Shown here one piece after another: positions 24,513 to 34,048 of a DNA stretch of 64,000 nucleotides (position 1 is the stretch's first letter; every line of letters begins with the position of its first letter). The position numbers and the translations under genes are program-made. This DNA is from Szabonella sp046295215 (GTDB lineage Bacteria; Pseudomonadota; Alphaproteobacteria; Rhodobacterales; Rhodobacteraceae). The stretch lies in contig JBKBNP010000019.1 in the NCBI GenBank assembly GCA_046295215.1, forward strand, positions 11,585-75,584, given 5' to 3'. Below the pieces are notes generated by a model that was given only the letters and a program-made list of their open reading frames with translations, did not search any database and was not told the origin of the DNA.

Positions 24513-27500
24513 TCAATGGGTCGCGCCAACCGGCTCTGGTTCCTCGGCATCTGGCGCGACATCGACGCGCGAGATCATCGCATAGAAGGCAGGCACCACG
24601 AAGAGCGTGAAGAGCGTGCCGACGGTGATGCCCGCGAAGATCACCAATCCCATCGCAAAACGCGCCGCCGCCCCGGCCCCGTCGGCGGTCATCAGGGGCA
24701 CCACGCCAAGCGCCGTGGCGGCGGTGGTCATCAGGATCGGACGCAGGCGCTGGCGGGCCGAGGCAATGATGCCCGCCTCGCGGCTCAGGCCCTTTTCATG
24801 GCGCAACTGATTGGCAAATTCCACCAGCAGGATGCCATGTTTCGCAATCAATCCGATCAGCGTGATGAGCCCGACCTGCGTGTAGATGTTCAGCGTCCCG
24901 AGCCCGAGGTTCAACGGAACGATCACCCCGAAGATCGACAAAGGCACCGACATCAGGATGATGAGCGGGTCGCGGAAGCTTTCGAACTGCGCCGCCATAA
25001 CCAGATAGATCACCACGATGGCGAGCGCGAAGGCCACGACAATCGTGTTGCCTTCGGTCTTTTCCAGTCGCGACTGGCCCGAGAAATCGACAAAGAATCC
25101 GGCGGGCAGCAAGGGGCGCGCGATATTCTCGATCACCGCAAGCCCGTCACCGGTGGAGACGCCGGGGATCGGCAGCGCCGTGATGGTTGCGGAATTGAGC
25201 TGGTTGAACTGTTCCACCGTGGCGGGGGCCGCGCGGGTTTCGACCTCGATCACGGCCGATAGCGGCACCATGTCGCCCGTCGTGGCGCGGATATAGACCT
25301 CGCCCAGACGTTCGGGATTGTCCCGGTATTCCTGTGGCGCCTGAAGGATCACGTCATAGCTGTTGCTGTCGCGGTCGAACTGCGACACCGGCCCGTCGCC
25401 GATCAAAAGCGCCAATGTCATGCCGATCTGGCTGACGGGCAGGTTGAGCGCAGCAGCACGGTCACGGTCGATGCGCACCACAAGCTGCGTCGTGTCGAAT
25501 TTGAGCGAGTTCTGCACCACGATGAAGCGACCGGAGGATTGCGCCTCCGCCCTGATCTGTTCCGCAACCTCATAGACCTGCGAAGGGTCTCCCGTGGATT
25601 GAAGCACGAGGGAAATCGGCAGACCGCCCCCGGCACCCGGCAAGGATGGCGGCGCAAAAACAAAGGCCTGCAAGCCTGCAACAGGGGCAATTCGCGCCTG
25701 AAGATCGGCTTGGATCTGTGCCTGCGACCGGTCCCGGGCTGCCCAGTCGTCAAAGGCCCAGAGCATGATGGCCGAACTGGTCTGCCCGCCGAAACCGGTG
25801 ATCGAGAAATTGGCCGAAAGCTCCGGCAGGTCCGCCGTCAGCGCGCGCATCTGGTCGACATAGCGTTGCGTGTAGTCGCTGGTGGCGTAGCTCGGCGCGT
25901 TCACGAAGGAGAAAAGCGCGCCCGAGTCCTCCTCGGGTGCGAGTTCGGAGGAGGTTTTCGTGAACAGGAACCCCGTCACCCCCATCAGCACGACCACAAC
26001 CATTGCCGTCACCGGCAGATAGTCGAGCGAGGAGGAAAGCCGCCGTTCATACCAGCCCTCGAACCGGGTGAAACCGCGGTTGAGCGCCTTCTGGAACCGG
26101 TTCTCGCCGCCCTTCTTCAGCAAACGCGCGGCCATCATGGGCGAAATGGTCAGTGCGACGATGCCCGAAATGAACACCGCCCCTGCGAGTGTCACCGCGA
26201 ATTCCCGAAACAGCGCCCCCGTCAGCCCGCCGGTGAAGAACAGAGGCAGGAACACCGCGATCAGCGTCAGCATCATCGCGATGATCGGTGTCGAGAGTTC
26301 GCGCATCGAGGTGAACGCCGCCTGCATCGGGCTTTGCCCGTCGTCGATATGGCGCTGGACGTTCTCGACCACGATGATCGCATCGTCCACAACCAGACCG
26401 ATGGCCAGAACCATGGCCAGCAGGGTCAGGAGGTTGATCGAATAACCCATCAGGAACAGGATGAACAACACCCCGACCAGCGACAGCGGAATGGCGACGA
26501 GCGGCATCAGCACCGAACGGATGGAGCCGAGGAACAGCAGGATGATGACTGCAACGATGGCCGTGGCCTCAAGGATCGTGCGCAGAACCTCGTTGATCGA
26601 GGCTGCAATCTGTTCGGTCGCGTCGTAGAGCAGTGTCACCGTCATGCCGTCGGGCAGGCTGGCCTGAATGGCGGGAAGGTCGGCCAGCACATTGGCCGAT
26701 GTGTCCAGCGGGTTGGCCGAGGGCGAGGGGAAGATGCCGATGAAGGTGCCGGGCTCGCCGTTGAAATTCACGATCGTATCGGTGCTTTTCGCCGCCAGTT
26801 CGATCCGTGCGACATCGTGCAGGCGCACCACCTCATCGCCGCTGCCTGAAATCGGCAACAGACCGAACGCCTCGGGCGTCTGGAGCGTGGACTCCATGGT
26901 GATGGCATAGGTCACGAGTTCGTTGTTCGTGCGGCCGGGGGCGGCAAGGAAGTTCGCCCCGTTGATCGCCGCCACGATATCCGAGGCCGTCAGCCCCTGC
27001 CCCGCCAGCCGGACCGGATCGACCCAGACCCGCATGGCATAGCTCGCCCCGCCCAGAACCTGCGATTCCGCCACGCCCTCGATGGTCGACATGCGGGGCA
27101 CCATCACGCGCTCGATATATTCTGTGATCTGCTCGGGAGTCATGGCCGGGTTCTGCACACCCAGATACATGGTGGCAAAGGTCTGGCCGGTGCCCTTGAC
27201 GATGCTCGGATCCTCGGCATCCTGCGGCAGGCGCGACCGGACCTGCTGGACCTTGGACATGACCTCGGTCAGGGCGGTGTCGGGGTTTTCCCCCAGCCGC
27301 ATCTGCACCGTCACGACCGAGGCCGAAGGGCGGGACGCCGTGGTGACGTAATCGACCCCTTCCGCCGTCGCCACCGCCGCCGCGATGGGGGAGGTCACGA
27401 AGCCCTGGATCAGATCGGCCGAGGCACCCGGATAGATCGTCGTCACCGTGATGACGGTTTCATCCACTTCGGGATATTGCCGGGTCTGCAGGTTGAACAT

Positions 27501-27584
27501 GCCCTGAAGGCCCAGAAGGATAATCAGCAACCCCAGCACCGTCGAGGCAACGGGCCGCTTGATGAATATGTCCGAAATGTTCAT
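24513..27584 (-). CDS. RND multidrug efflux permease
   Basis: The 1023-aa protein belongs to the AcrB/HAE-1-like resistance-nodulation-division family, which exports drugs or lipophiles using proton motive force. It starts MNISDIFIKRPVASTVLGLL (first membrane helix), has two periplasmic repeats and twelve membrane segments. The proton-relay pair is present in VLAIGLVVDDAIIVVENVQR (helix 4), and the helix 10-12 part ends with ALGVVPLMTADGAGAAARFAMG. It overlaps the membrane-fusion gene by four bases. No outer-membrane TolC-like gene is in the operon, so it likely borrows one. Substrate is unknown. Confidence 0.93.
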   Translation of the reverse strand: MNISDIFIKRPVASTVLGLLIILLGLQGMFNLQTRQYPEVDETVITVTTIYPGASADLIQGFVTSPIAAAVATAEGVDYVTTASRPSASVVTVQMRLGENPDTALTEVMSKVQQVRSRLPQDAEDPSIVKGTGQTFATMYLGVQNPAMTPEQITEYIERVMVPRMSTIEGVAESQVLGGASYAMRVWVDPVRLAGQGLTASDIVAAINGANFLAAPGRTNNELVTYAITMESTLQTPEAFGLLPISGSGDEVVRLHDVARIELAAKSTDTIVNFNGEPGTFIGIFPSPSANPLDTSANVLADLPAIQASLPDGMTVTLLYDATEQIAASINEVLRTILEATAIVAVIILLFLGSIRSVLMPLVAIPLSLVGVLFILFLMGYSINLLTLLAMVLAIGLVVDDAIIVVENVQRHIDDGQSPMQAAFTSMRELSTPIIAMMLTLIAVFLPLFFTGGLTGALFREFAVTLAGAVFISGIVALTISPMMAARLLKKGGENRFQKALNRGFTRFEGWYERRLSSSLDYLPVTAMVVVVLMGVTGFLFTKTSSELAPEEDSGALFSFVNAPSYATSDYTQRYVDQMRALTADLPELSANFSITGFGGQTSSAIMLWAFDDWAARDRSQAQIQADLQARIAPVAGLQAFVFAPPSLPGAGGGLPISLVLQSTGDPSQVYEVAEQIRAEAQSSGRFIVVQNSLKFDTTQLVVRIDRDRAAALNLPVSQIGMTLALLIGDGPVSQFDRDSNSYDVILQAPQEYRDNPERLGEVYIRATTGDMVPLSAVIEVETRAAPATVEQFNQLNSATITALPIPGVSTGDGLAVIENIARPLLPAGFFVDFSGQSRLEKTEGNTIVVAFALAIVVIYLVMAAQFESFRDPLIILMSVPLSIFGVIVPLNLGLGTLNIYTQVGLITLIGLIAKHGILLVEFANQLRHEKGLSREAGIIASARQRLRPILMTTAATALGVVPLMTADGAGAAARFAMGLVIFAGITVGTLFTLFVVPAFYAMISRVDVAPDAEEPEPVGATH

Positions 27585-28681
27585 TCCGAGACCCTTTCGA
27601 CGGCCAAGGGCTCGGCCAGCGTCACCGGCGCACCGTTCGACAGGCGGTTCTGGCCGGTGGTCACGATCCGGTCCCCGGTGGCAACACCGTTGCGGATCTC
27701 GATCATCCCGCCCGACCGGCGGCCCGGTTCGACAAAGACCTGACGCACGGCCAGCGTCTGCGGATCATCCTCGCGCGGCCGGACGACATAGACGAAATCG
27801 CCGTAAAGGCTGCTGATGACAGCGGTTTGCGGCAGGGCGATCACCCCATCCTCCTGCGGCAGATCAAGCCGCAGGCGTGTGAACTGCCCCGGCGTCAGCC
27901 CACCTTCCGCGCCTTCGACCGTGCCGCGCACCGCGACCAGCCGGCTTGACGGGTCCACGCGCGGATCAATCCCCGAGATTCGGCCTTCAAAGGATTGCTG
28001 GCCATCGTCATTGCGCAGGTGAAGCGCCTGACCGATGAAGAGGTCGGGCAGGCTCTGTTCCGGCAGGCTGAAATCGACCCGCATCCTGCTCAGATCCTGC
28101 AAGGTGGCGATGATCGTTCCGGGCTGGACATATTGACCCAGATCGACCCGCAAAAGGCCGATTGTGCCCGCAAAGGGTGCCGTGATTTCCCGTTGCTCCA
28201 GCACCGCCTCGGCACGCGCCACCTGCGCCTCGGCCGCACGGAAGGCGGCCTGCGTTGCGTCGAAACTGGCATCGGTGGCGACGCCCCGGCTGCGCAATTC
28301 CTGCTGGCGGGACAGGTTGGTGCGTTCAAGCTCCAGCTGCGTGCGCGCGGCTTTCAGGTCGGCGCGCTGCACCACAGCGTCCAGGCGGATCAGGATCTGG
28401 CCCGCCTCGACCTGCGTGTTCGGCTCGAACAGGATCTCGCGCAGGATGCCCGGCGCCTCCACCGTCAGATCAACACCCTGATTCGCATTGACGGTGCCGA
28501 TGGCATTGATCGCGGGTTGCCAGGTCACCGGCACCACCTCGACCGATTCAACGGCCAGCGGCTGCACCGGCAGATTGGCGAATATCTGCTCGATCATGCG
28601 GTCCCGGAACATGTTGAACCAGATCAGCCCGCCTCCCACCAGAGCCAGAAGGACGGCAGCAATGACAAGACGTTTGACCAT
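27581..28681 (-). CDS. RND efflux periplasmic adaptor (membrane-fusion protein)
   Basis: This HlyD/AcrA-type adaptor connects the RND permease to an outer-membrane channel. It has an N-terminal membrane anchor (VIAAVLLALVGGGLIWFNM), a lipoyl/barrel-sandwich domain with EAPGILREILFEPNTQVEAGQILIRLD-type sequence, a coiled-coil hairpin (AARTQLELERTNLSRQQEL), the returning half-lipoyl motif ITAPFAGTIGLLRVDLGQYV, and a beta-barrel domain. The ATG at 28681 (366 aa) is preferred because AGGA lies nine bases before it. It is translated with the permease and faces the TetR gene. Confidence 0.9.
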   Translation of the reverse strand: MVKRLVIAAVLLALVGGGLIWFNMFRDRMIEQIFANLPVQPLAVESVEVVPVTWQPAINAIGTVNANQGVDLTVEAPGILREILFEPNTQVEAGQILIRLDAVVQRADLKAARTQLELERTNLSRQQELRSRGVATDASFDATQAAFRAAEAQVARAEAVLEQREITAPFAGTIGLLRVDLGQYVQPGTIIATLQDLSRMRVDFSLPEQSLPDLFIGQALHLRNDDGQQSFEGRISGIDPRVDPSSRLVAVRGTVEGAEGGLTPGQFTRLRLDLPQEDGVIALPQTAVISSLYGDFVYVVRPREDDPQTLAVRQVFVEPGRRSGGMIEIRNGVATGDRIVTTGQNRLSNGAPVTLAEPLAVERVSE

Positions 28682-28823
28682 GAGGACCATTCCTGTAGTC
28701 GCCCCGCAGGGAACCGGGCGGATCACGATGCGAAAACCCGGCAATCCGGGCGGGAAAGCGGTGCTGTGACCTTCTGCACAAGGGCACGGAGAGATCACGC
28801 TTGATTATCGAGCCGGTCTACTA

Positions 28824-28839
28824 TACCGTCTGGTCGGTA
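28824..28839. promoter_or_regulatory. Inverted repeat, probable TetR operator for the efflux genes
   Basis: TACCG and CGGTA form an inverted repeat around a six-base centre, in the 197-base gap between the divergent adaptor and TetR genes, 40 bases before the TetR start. ACCG...CGGT palindromes are typical of TetR-family operators that control efflux operons, so autoregulation and repression of the adaptor-permease operon are likely. A TTGATT hexamer at 28801 may be a -35 element. Confidence 0.5.
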
Positions 28840-28878
28840 AAGTCAATGATGCTTGCACCCCCGAGCAGGAAGGCCGCC

Positions 28879-29433
28879 ATGGAGGACACCGACCAGCCTG
28901 CCGCAGCGCGCGGCGATACACGCCGACGCATCCTCGATGCCGCACAGTCACTTGCCCACTGCACCGGGGCGGGCAGTCTGTCGCTGGATGCGGTCGCCGC
29001 GAAAGCGGGCGTTTCGAAGGGAGGACTGCTCTATCATTTCCCCTCGAAGAACCGTTTGATGCAAGCGCTGGTCGAGGATTACCTCGGCAAATTCGATGCC
29101 GCGCTGAGCGCACAGGAAAGCACCGGCCTGCCCGATGCCGCGATCCGCGCCTATATCGGGCATTTCCAGACCGAGCGACAGCATGACAAGCCGCCGCCCT
29201 CGGGCCTGCTGGCGGCCCTTGCGGAAGATCCCGACATGCTGGCCCCCGTCCGGCGGCATGAGCGTGGCTTTCTCAGACGGATCAGGGCAAATGCCACCGA
29301 TCCGCAGATGGCGACACTGGCCTTTCTGGCCATTCACGGCCTTCGTGCGATGGACCTTCTGAACACGCGGGTTCTGGACCGGGACGAGGAAAGCGCGGTG
29401 CTGGACTGGTTGCACGACCGTCTGGGATCCTGA
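28879..29433 (+). CDS. TetR-family regulator of the adjacent efflux operon
   Basis: The N-terminal helix-turn-helix domain is clear: RRRILDAAQSLAH, then LSLDAVAAKAGVSKGGLLYH and FPSKNRLMQALVEDYL (residues about 15-65). The C-terminal ligand domain is unlike any I can name, so the inducer is unknown. The ATG at 28879 follows AGGAAGG by six bases; two in-frame ATGs upstream would extend the protein through the operator region. The gene is divergent from the RND adaptor, the usual arrangement for a local repressor. Length 184 aa. Confidence 0.85.
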   Translation: MEDTDQPAAARGDTRRRILDAAQSLAHCTGAGSLSLDAVAAKAGVSKGGLLYHFPSKNRLMQALVEDYLGKFDAALSAQESTGLPDAAIRAYIGHFQTERQHDKPPPSGLLAALAEDPDMLAPVRRHERGFLRRIRANATDPQMATLAFLAIHGLRAMDLLNTRVLDRDEESAVLDWLHDRLGS

Positions 29434-29533
29434 CAGGCGGCAGCGACCGGCACGGCGCTTGCCTGTGCCGGAAAATCCCGACAGGGGCATGTCGGGTCGC
29501 GGGAGTGGAGGGGCGGAGGGGAACGGGGCAGGG

Positions 29534-30697
29534 ATGCAGATCGGCACGGTTCTCATTACCGGCGCGCGCGCCCCGGTTGCGCTGCACATGGCGCGGTTGC
29601 TGCGGGGAGCGGGGCATCGGGTTCATCTTGCCGACAGCCTGCGCCACCCGCTTGCCGCCGCGTCCCGGATGCATGACGGCTATCACCGCCTGCCCGCCTT
29701 CGGCACCGACTTGGCAGGGGCCGCGCGCGCGCTGCGCGACCTTCTGGAGCGGCTGAAGGTCGATTGCGTGGTCCCGACCTGCGAGGAGGTTCTCTGGCTG
29801 GGCCGGATCTGGCGTGACCATCCGATGCCTGCACCGCTTTTCGCCCCGGATTTCGACCGGTTGCAGGAAGTGCATGACAAGGCGCGGTTCATCGCGCTTT
29901 GCGCGCGGCTCGGGCATCGGGTGCCGCAGACCTCGGTCCTGAAAGGCCCCGGGGATGTCGCGGCTGTGGCCGCCCGGTGCGATGCGCTGGTGTTCAAGCC
30001 GGTCTGGTCCCGCTTTGCCACGCAGACCCTGATCCGACCCGCGCCGCAACGGCTGGCGCGGATCAGACCGACGGTCGAGGCCCCCTGGGTCGCGCAGGAA
30101 TTCATCGCGGGGCAGGAGCTTTGCGCCTATGCCGTTGCCCATGACGGGCGGGTCGCGGCGCTGGCGGTCTATCGCGGGGTGATCCGGGCGGGGCTGGGCG
30201 CGGCGGTCACCTTTGCACCGGTTCGGGATATGGCGGTGGAGGGGTTCGTGCGGGCCTTCGTCGCGGCAACCGGCTGGACCGGGCAGATTTCCTTCGACCT
30301 GATCCACAGGGCCGATGGCGCGGTGCTGCCCATCGAATGCAACCCGCGCGCCACCAGCGGGCTGCATTTCTTCCGCAATCCAGCGGAGTTTTCCCGCGCC
30401 TTGCGCGGCGAGGGCGAGGTTTCGCCGGATGTGGACAGTCCGCAGGGGGTTCGCCTCGCGCTCTGGCTCTATGGTGTGCCCGCCGCGTTGCGGCCCGGTG
30501 GCTGGCAGGCGTTCCGTGCGGCGCGGCGGGACACCGGCAATGTGATGGACTGGCCGGGCGACCGGCTGTCGCTACGCGATCAATTGCGCCCGGTGGCGGA
30601 ATTTGCGCGGATCGCGCTGCGCCACCGGATCAGCCTGCAAGCCGCCTCCACCCGTGACATCGAATGGAACGGGCCCGATCACAATTCAATGTCATAG
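29534..30697 (+). CDS. ATP-grasp ligase-like protein
   Basis: The protein resembles ATP-grasp carboxylate-amine ligases. Residues 4-30 form a Rossmann-like pre-ATP domain (TVLITGARAPVALHMARLL). ATP-binding lysine lies in LVFKPVWSRF (Lys-155), the AQEFIAGQELCAYA segment (about 187-200) is the adenine-side loop, and the metal-binding strand is PIECNPRATSG (Glu-268, Asn-270). The substrate is unknown. The ATG at 29534 is chosen because residues before it have no family character; length 387 aa. It converges with the Rieske gene, overlapping it by 19 bases, and may serve the same pathway. Confidence 0.7.
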   Translation: MQIGTVLITGARAPVALHMARLLRGAGHRVHLADSLRHPLAAASRMHDGYHRLPAFGTDLAGAARALRDLLERLKVDCVVPTCEEVLWLGRIWRDHPMPAPLFAPDFDRLQEVHDKARFIALCARLGHRVPQTSVLKGPGDVAAVAARCDALVFKPVWSRFATQTLIRPAPQRLARIRPTVEAPWVAQEFIAGQELCAYAVAHDGRVAALAVYRGVIRAGLGAAVTFAPVRDMAVEGFVRAFVAATGWTGQISFDLIHRADGAVLPIECNPRATSGLHFFRNPAEFSRALRGEGEVSPDVDSPQGVRLALWLYGVPAALRPGGWQAFRAARRDTGNVMDWPGDRLSLRDQLRPVAEFARIALRHRISLQAASTRDIEWNGPDHNSMS

Positions 30698-31662
30698 CGT
30701 GCAGGCGCGGTTGCCGCAGCGGGCAGCGCGCCTGCGGCAATCGCCTCGATCTCGCGGCGCAGGAAATCAAGCGGGCCGATCATCGGTGCGACCCCCGGTG
30801 CCAGACGCCCGTTGTCGAAGGCAGACCGCAGCACGCGCTGATCCTGCGCCAGCGCGATGCGGAACAGCGGCTTGAAGGCCAGCGCCTTGATCGGCCCCAG
30901 CAGCCCCTGACGCGGCCCGACCAGCCAGCCGACCCCCTCCACCGTTTCCACATCGGCCTGCCGCAAATGGAAACTCGTCGCCAGAACCAGCCCCTTCGGC
31001 CCCCAATATTCCAGTTCCGCAATCCCCGGATGGCGGTAGCGCCCCACCGTCCGCACCCGCGCGTCGTCAAACAGCGCGCTGATCAACCCCTGCTGACGCT
31101 CCTCACCGGTATAGCTGGCCTCGACCCAGCCCGGCCCGCCCGTCACCTCGACCCCAACGCGAAACCGCCGCGAGGTGAGCCCGCGCAAGAGGCCCCGATG
31201 GGTGAAATGGGTGTGCGTGGCATCCAGGATATTCTCCGCCGTGTCGGTCAGGGTGGATCGCACGCGGCTGGTCACAAGGCGAATGACCGTGGACTGGCCT
31301 TCCATCGGATGCGCCCGGGGTGGGCCGACGGGCGCGCCCTTTGACAGAAAGACCGCGCCTTCATGCTCGCAAGCCCGGTATCGCAGGACGCGGGCACGCG
31401 GCACGGCCCCGATATGGCCGGGGATGGCGACACAACGACCCTCCCCGTCAAAGCGCCAGCCGTGATACGGGCATTGCAGCGTATCGCCGACAACCTGACC
31501 GCCCGACAGCGCCACCAGCCGGTGCGGGCAACGGTCGGCCAGCGCGGCAATTCCGTCTGCCCTGCGGAACAAGACAACGGGGGCGCCGTCCAGCATCACC
31601 CGGACCGGGCGCCGCGCCACATCGCGCGACCGCGCGACCGCCTGCCAGATATCTTCGGTCAC
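30679..31662 (-). CDS. Rieske non-heme iron oxygenase
   Basis: The 327-aa protein is a Rieske-type ring-hydroxylating or demethylase/desaturase-like oxygenase. The [2Fe-2S] cluster ligands are C45-P-H47 and C64-P-Y-H67. The catalytic iron motif N144-x2-D147-x2-H150-x4-H155 is complete (NILDATHTHFTHRG). It needs an external electron donor, which is not encoded nearby. GTG at 31662 overlaps the preceding stop by four bases, making it the last gene of a six-gene coupled operon. Natural substrate unknown; VanA-like and chlorophyllide oxygenase-like enzymes share this layout. Confidence 0.85.
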   Translation of the reverse strand: MTEDIWQAVARSRDVARRPVRVMLDGAPVVLFRRADGIAALADRCPHRLVALSGGQVVGDTLQCPYHGWRFDGEGRCVAIPGHIGAVPRARVLRYRACEHEGAVFLSKGAPVGPPRAHPMEGQSTVIRLVTSRVRSTLTDTAENILDATHTHFTHRGLLRGLTSRRFRVGVEVTGGPGWVEASYTGEERQQGLISALFDDARVRTVGRYRHPGIAELEYWGPKGLVLATSFHLRQADVETVEGVGWLVGPRQGLLGPIKALAFKPLFRIALAQDQRVLRSAFDNGRLAPGVAPMIGPLDFLRREIEAIAAGALPAAATAPARYDIEL

Positions 31663-32783
31663 AATTCGAACCTCTGCAAAAGGGGGATGCCGATGCGGGT
31701 CAGGATCGCCTCCATCACCCGTATCGCAATGCGCTGGCCTTTGGGCAGATGTCCGCAGAAAACCGCGCTGTATTCGATCACCGGGTGGGCCTGCCGGTGC
31801 CGCTTGAAGGCGGCCGCCCCGGCGCTCATGTTGAAAAACAGCCCCTCGCGCCGCGCATGGTCCTGCGCCATGGCCATGACCATGCGGTAGAGCCCCTCTC
31901 GCTGCGGGCGTGTGGTGTCATAGCCGACAACGGGCTGTGTCAGGGTGCGGCCATTCTCGAACAGCGCCGTCATGGCGGCAAGGCGGCCATCGGTGCCATC
32001 CCGCAAGCCCCAGAACCGCATCAGCCCCGCCTCGTGCATCTGGCGCAGGTAAAGTGCTGTGTAGCGCGGGTTCAGGGGCGTGTATTTGCGAAGATAAAGC
32101 ATGTCGTAAAGCTCTGCGCTGCGCGTGTGGTCGGCGGCGGTGAAATCGCCATTGTCCACGATCCGCAGCGGCGTGCGGGCAAGGGCGCGCAGGTCGCGCC
32201 GCATGTCCGGGCTGGGGCGGGGACCGGCATCTTCCGCGCTGAAGATATAGACCATCCGCGCCGGCAGCATCCGAAATCCTGTGGCGCGCAGCGCGGCGAT
32301 GGTTTCCCGGTCGGCGGTTTCATTCAGCGAGCGGATCACCAGCGCGCGGTCAGGGTGGTCGCGGGTCAGGCGGTCGCGCAATTCGGCTGCGGCGGCCCGG
32401 TCCAGCCCCGGCACCGGATTGGTGGACAAGAGCCAGTTGTTGATCTGCACCTGATGGTCCAGCCCGCTGGCCCGCACCAGAGGGGCTGCCGACCGGACCA
32501 GCCCCCGGACCACCGCCCGCAGCGCAGGATGCGCCACGAAATTGCGCGTCTCGTCCAGCGCATAGTCGATATAGGCGGTGACCGGATTGCAGATGTAGCA
32601 GTTTCCCTTTTCGGCGCGCGAATTGACCGTCAGCGGATAGGCGCGGCCCGCAATGTCGATCCGGTCCACCGTCGTCACCAGATTTTCAATGAGGTCGGGA
32701 ACGGGGTGGCTGCGAAAGACGGCCCTGAAGCGGTCAACCATTTCGGGCGTATTGGCAACGCGCTCGGCGAAGGGGGGCGTCAT
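31659..32783 (-). CDS. GNAT-like N-acyltransferase family protein
   Basis: The 374-aa protein has no membrane segment. Its C-terminal half (about residues 180-374) looks like the GNAT/FemAB fold, with ELYDMLYLRKYTPLNPRY, MRFWGLRDGTDGRLAAMTAL and a final MAMAQDHARREGLFFNMSAGAAAF-type block, where the acyl-CoA site would be. The N-terminal half is not assigned. Acyl donor and acceptor are unknown. The ATG at 32783 overlaps the upstream adenylating-enzyme stop by four bases, and its own stop overlaps the Rieske start. Assignment to GNAT is by pattern only. Confidence 0.6.
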   Translation of the reverse strand: MTPPFAERVANTPEMVDRFRAVFRSHPVPDLIENLVTTVDRIDIAGRAYPLTVNSRAEKGNCYICNPVTAYIDYALDETRNFVAHPALRAVVRGLVRSAAPLVRASGLDHQVQINNWLLSTNPVPGLDRAAAAELRDRLTRDHPDRALVIRSLNETADRETIAALRATGFRMLPARMVYIFSAEDAGPRPSPDMRRDLRALARTPLRIVDNGDFTAADHTRSAELYDMLYLRKYTPLNPRYTALYLRQMHEAGLMRFWGLRDGTDGRLAAMTALFENGRTLTQPVVGYDTTRPQREGLYRMVMAMAQDHARREGLFFNMSAGAAAFKRHRQAHPVIEYSAVFCGHLPKGQRIAIRVMEAILTRIGIPLLQRFEL

Positions 32784-34048
32784 GGGCGCAGGCCCTTTGG
32801 CAGACGACACTCGACCCGGCGCAGCTTGTGGCCAAACTCCACCGGCAGGGCTGCGCGGCGCAGGATGACCTGCGCCTCGGCCCCGAGGCGGGCGATGGCT
32901 TCGGCCAGCGCGGCTTGCGCGGCAAGGGCGGCGGGTTCGGGCAGGTCGGGCGGCAGGGTCAGATCGACCTGTCCGAACCCCGTCTGCCAGATGCGGAAAT
33001 CGGTGATCCGCCCGTCCGCCTTCAATACCGCATTGCGCAGGATGTCGGGCGTTGCCAGAACCGCCCCGCCCGGCCCGGACAGGCGGAAACAATCGTCCAT
33101 CCGGCCCACCACCTCGGCCACCCCCCGCAGGGGCGACCCGCAGGAGCATGGCCGGTCGGACAGTCGCAAGAGGTCGTTCATCCGATACCGCGCAAGGATC
33201 TGCGCCTGCCGCCGGAAACAGGTTACGAGCGGGGAAACCAGCCCCTCGCCCACCGGTTCGAACTCGAAGAACACGGAATCCTCGGCCAGATGCAGCCCGC
33301 CCGCCCGGCAGGTCACGGCAAAGAGCCCCTCCGTCGCCATGTAGATCTGGTCGAGCGGCAGGCCAAACCCCGCCTCGATGATGGGCCGGTCCACAGGGTC
33401 CAGCGTCTCTGCCGCGCTGAACACACGCCGGGGGTGCAGGCGAAAGCCCGCCTCGACCATATGGCGCAGCACCTTGGGCGGGGCGACGATCACGGTGGGG
33501 CTGTAGTCCTCCAACCCTGCCCGCCAGCCCGTCGCCCCCTCGGCCAGCGCAAAGAACCGCAGGTCCAGATGCGGCACGCGCCGCGCGCTGCCATAAAGCC
33601 GGGTGTTCTGTGGCAAAAGGATCGCGATGCGCTGGCGCTGCCAGAGCATGTCCGCCAGCGCCTTGGCCAGGAGCGTGCCGAGCCAGCGATAGCGTTCGGC
33701 CTCGGAAATCACGAAATAGCCCCGGTTGCCGCTGGTCCCGGTGCTGGCCCCCACGGTGAACCCGGCAACCCGGCAATCACCCTCCAGCGCCGCGCGCACC
33801 GCATCGGCGGTGATACCCGCCCGGTTGAAGCGCGCGAAATCGGCCATCAGCGTGGCCTTGTCGACGACCGGCAGATCCTCCAGCCTTTCCGGGGGCGCGC
33901 CATAGGCGTCCACGTGGGGCAGGTCGCGGTCCAGCCAGCGGCGAAGTGCGGTTGCCTGTGCCGCCTCGAACCGCGCCCGGCTCAGGCCCGGGCGCGACAG
34001 GCGGCGTGTTGCCCAGAAACTCGTCAGGGCCTCAAGGAACGCGGTCAT
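32780..34048 (-). CDS. F390-synthetase-like adenylate-forming enzyme
   Basis: Enzymes of this type activate a carboxylate as acyl-AMP using ATP. The P-loop STGTSGNRG is at residues 102-110 (SxGTTG pattern), the YMATEGLFAV segment and the YRMNDLLRL motif match the acyl-adenylate core, and a PCSCGSPLRGVAEVVGRMDD stretch with paired cysteines is typical of F390-synthetase/phenylacetate-CoA-ligase relatives. Length 422 aa fits that branch rather than a full acyl-CoA synthetase. Overlaps the genes on both sides by four bases. The carboxylate it activates, and whether it is transferred to CoA, an amine or a carrier, is unknown. Confidence 0.8.
   Translation of the reverse strand: MTAFLEALTSFWATRRLSRPGLSRARFEAAQATALRRWLDRDLPHVDAYGAPPERLEDLPVVDKATLMADFARFNRAGITADAVRAALEGDCRVAGFTVGASTGTSGNRGYFVISEAERYRWLGTLLAKALADMLWQRQRIAILLPQNTRLYGSARRVPHLDLRFFALAEGATGWRAGLEDYSPTVIVAPPKVLRHMVEAGFRLHPRRVFSAAETLDPVDRPIIEAGFGLPLDQIYMATEGLFAVTCRAGGLHLAEDSVFFEFEPVGEGLVSPLVTCFRRQAQILARYRMNDLLRLSDRPCSCGSPLRGVAEVVGRMDDCFRLSGPGGAVLATPDILRNAVLKADGRITDFRIWQTGFGQVDLTLPPDLPEPAALAAQAALAEAIARLGAEAQVILRRAALPVEFGHKLRRVECRLPKGLRP

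Noticed and set aside
25539..26849. A 436-codon plus-strand frame inside the RND permease
   Set aside because: Strongly His/Arg/Gln biased mirror of a well-conserved permease; no domain seen.
32784..33776. Upstream extension of the GNAT-like frame on the minus strand
   Set aside because: It overlaps the adenylating enzyme in another frame; the ATG at 32783 with a four-base overlap is the natural start.
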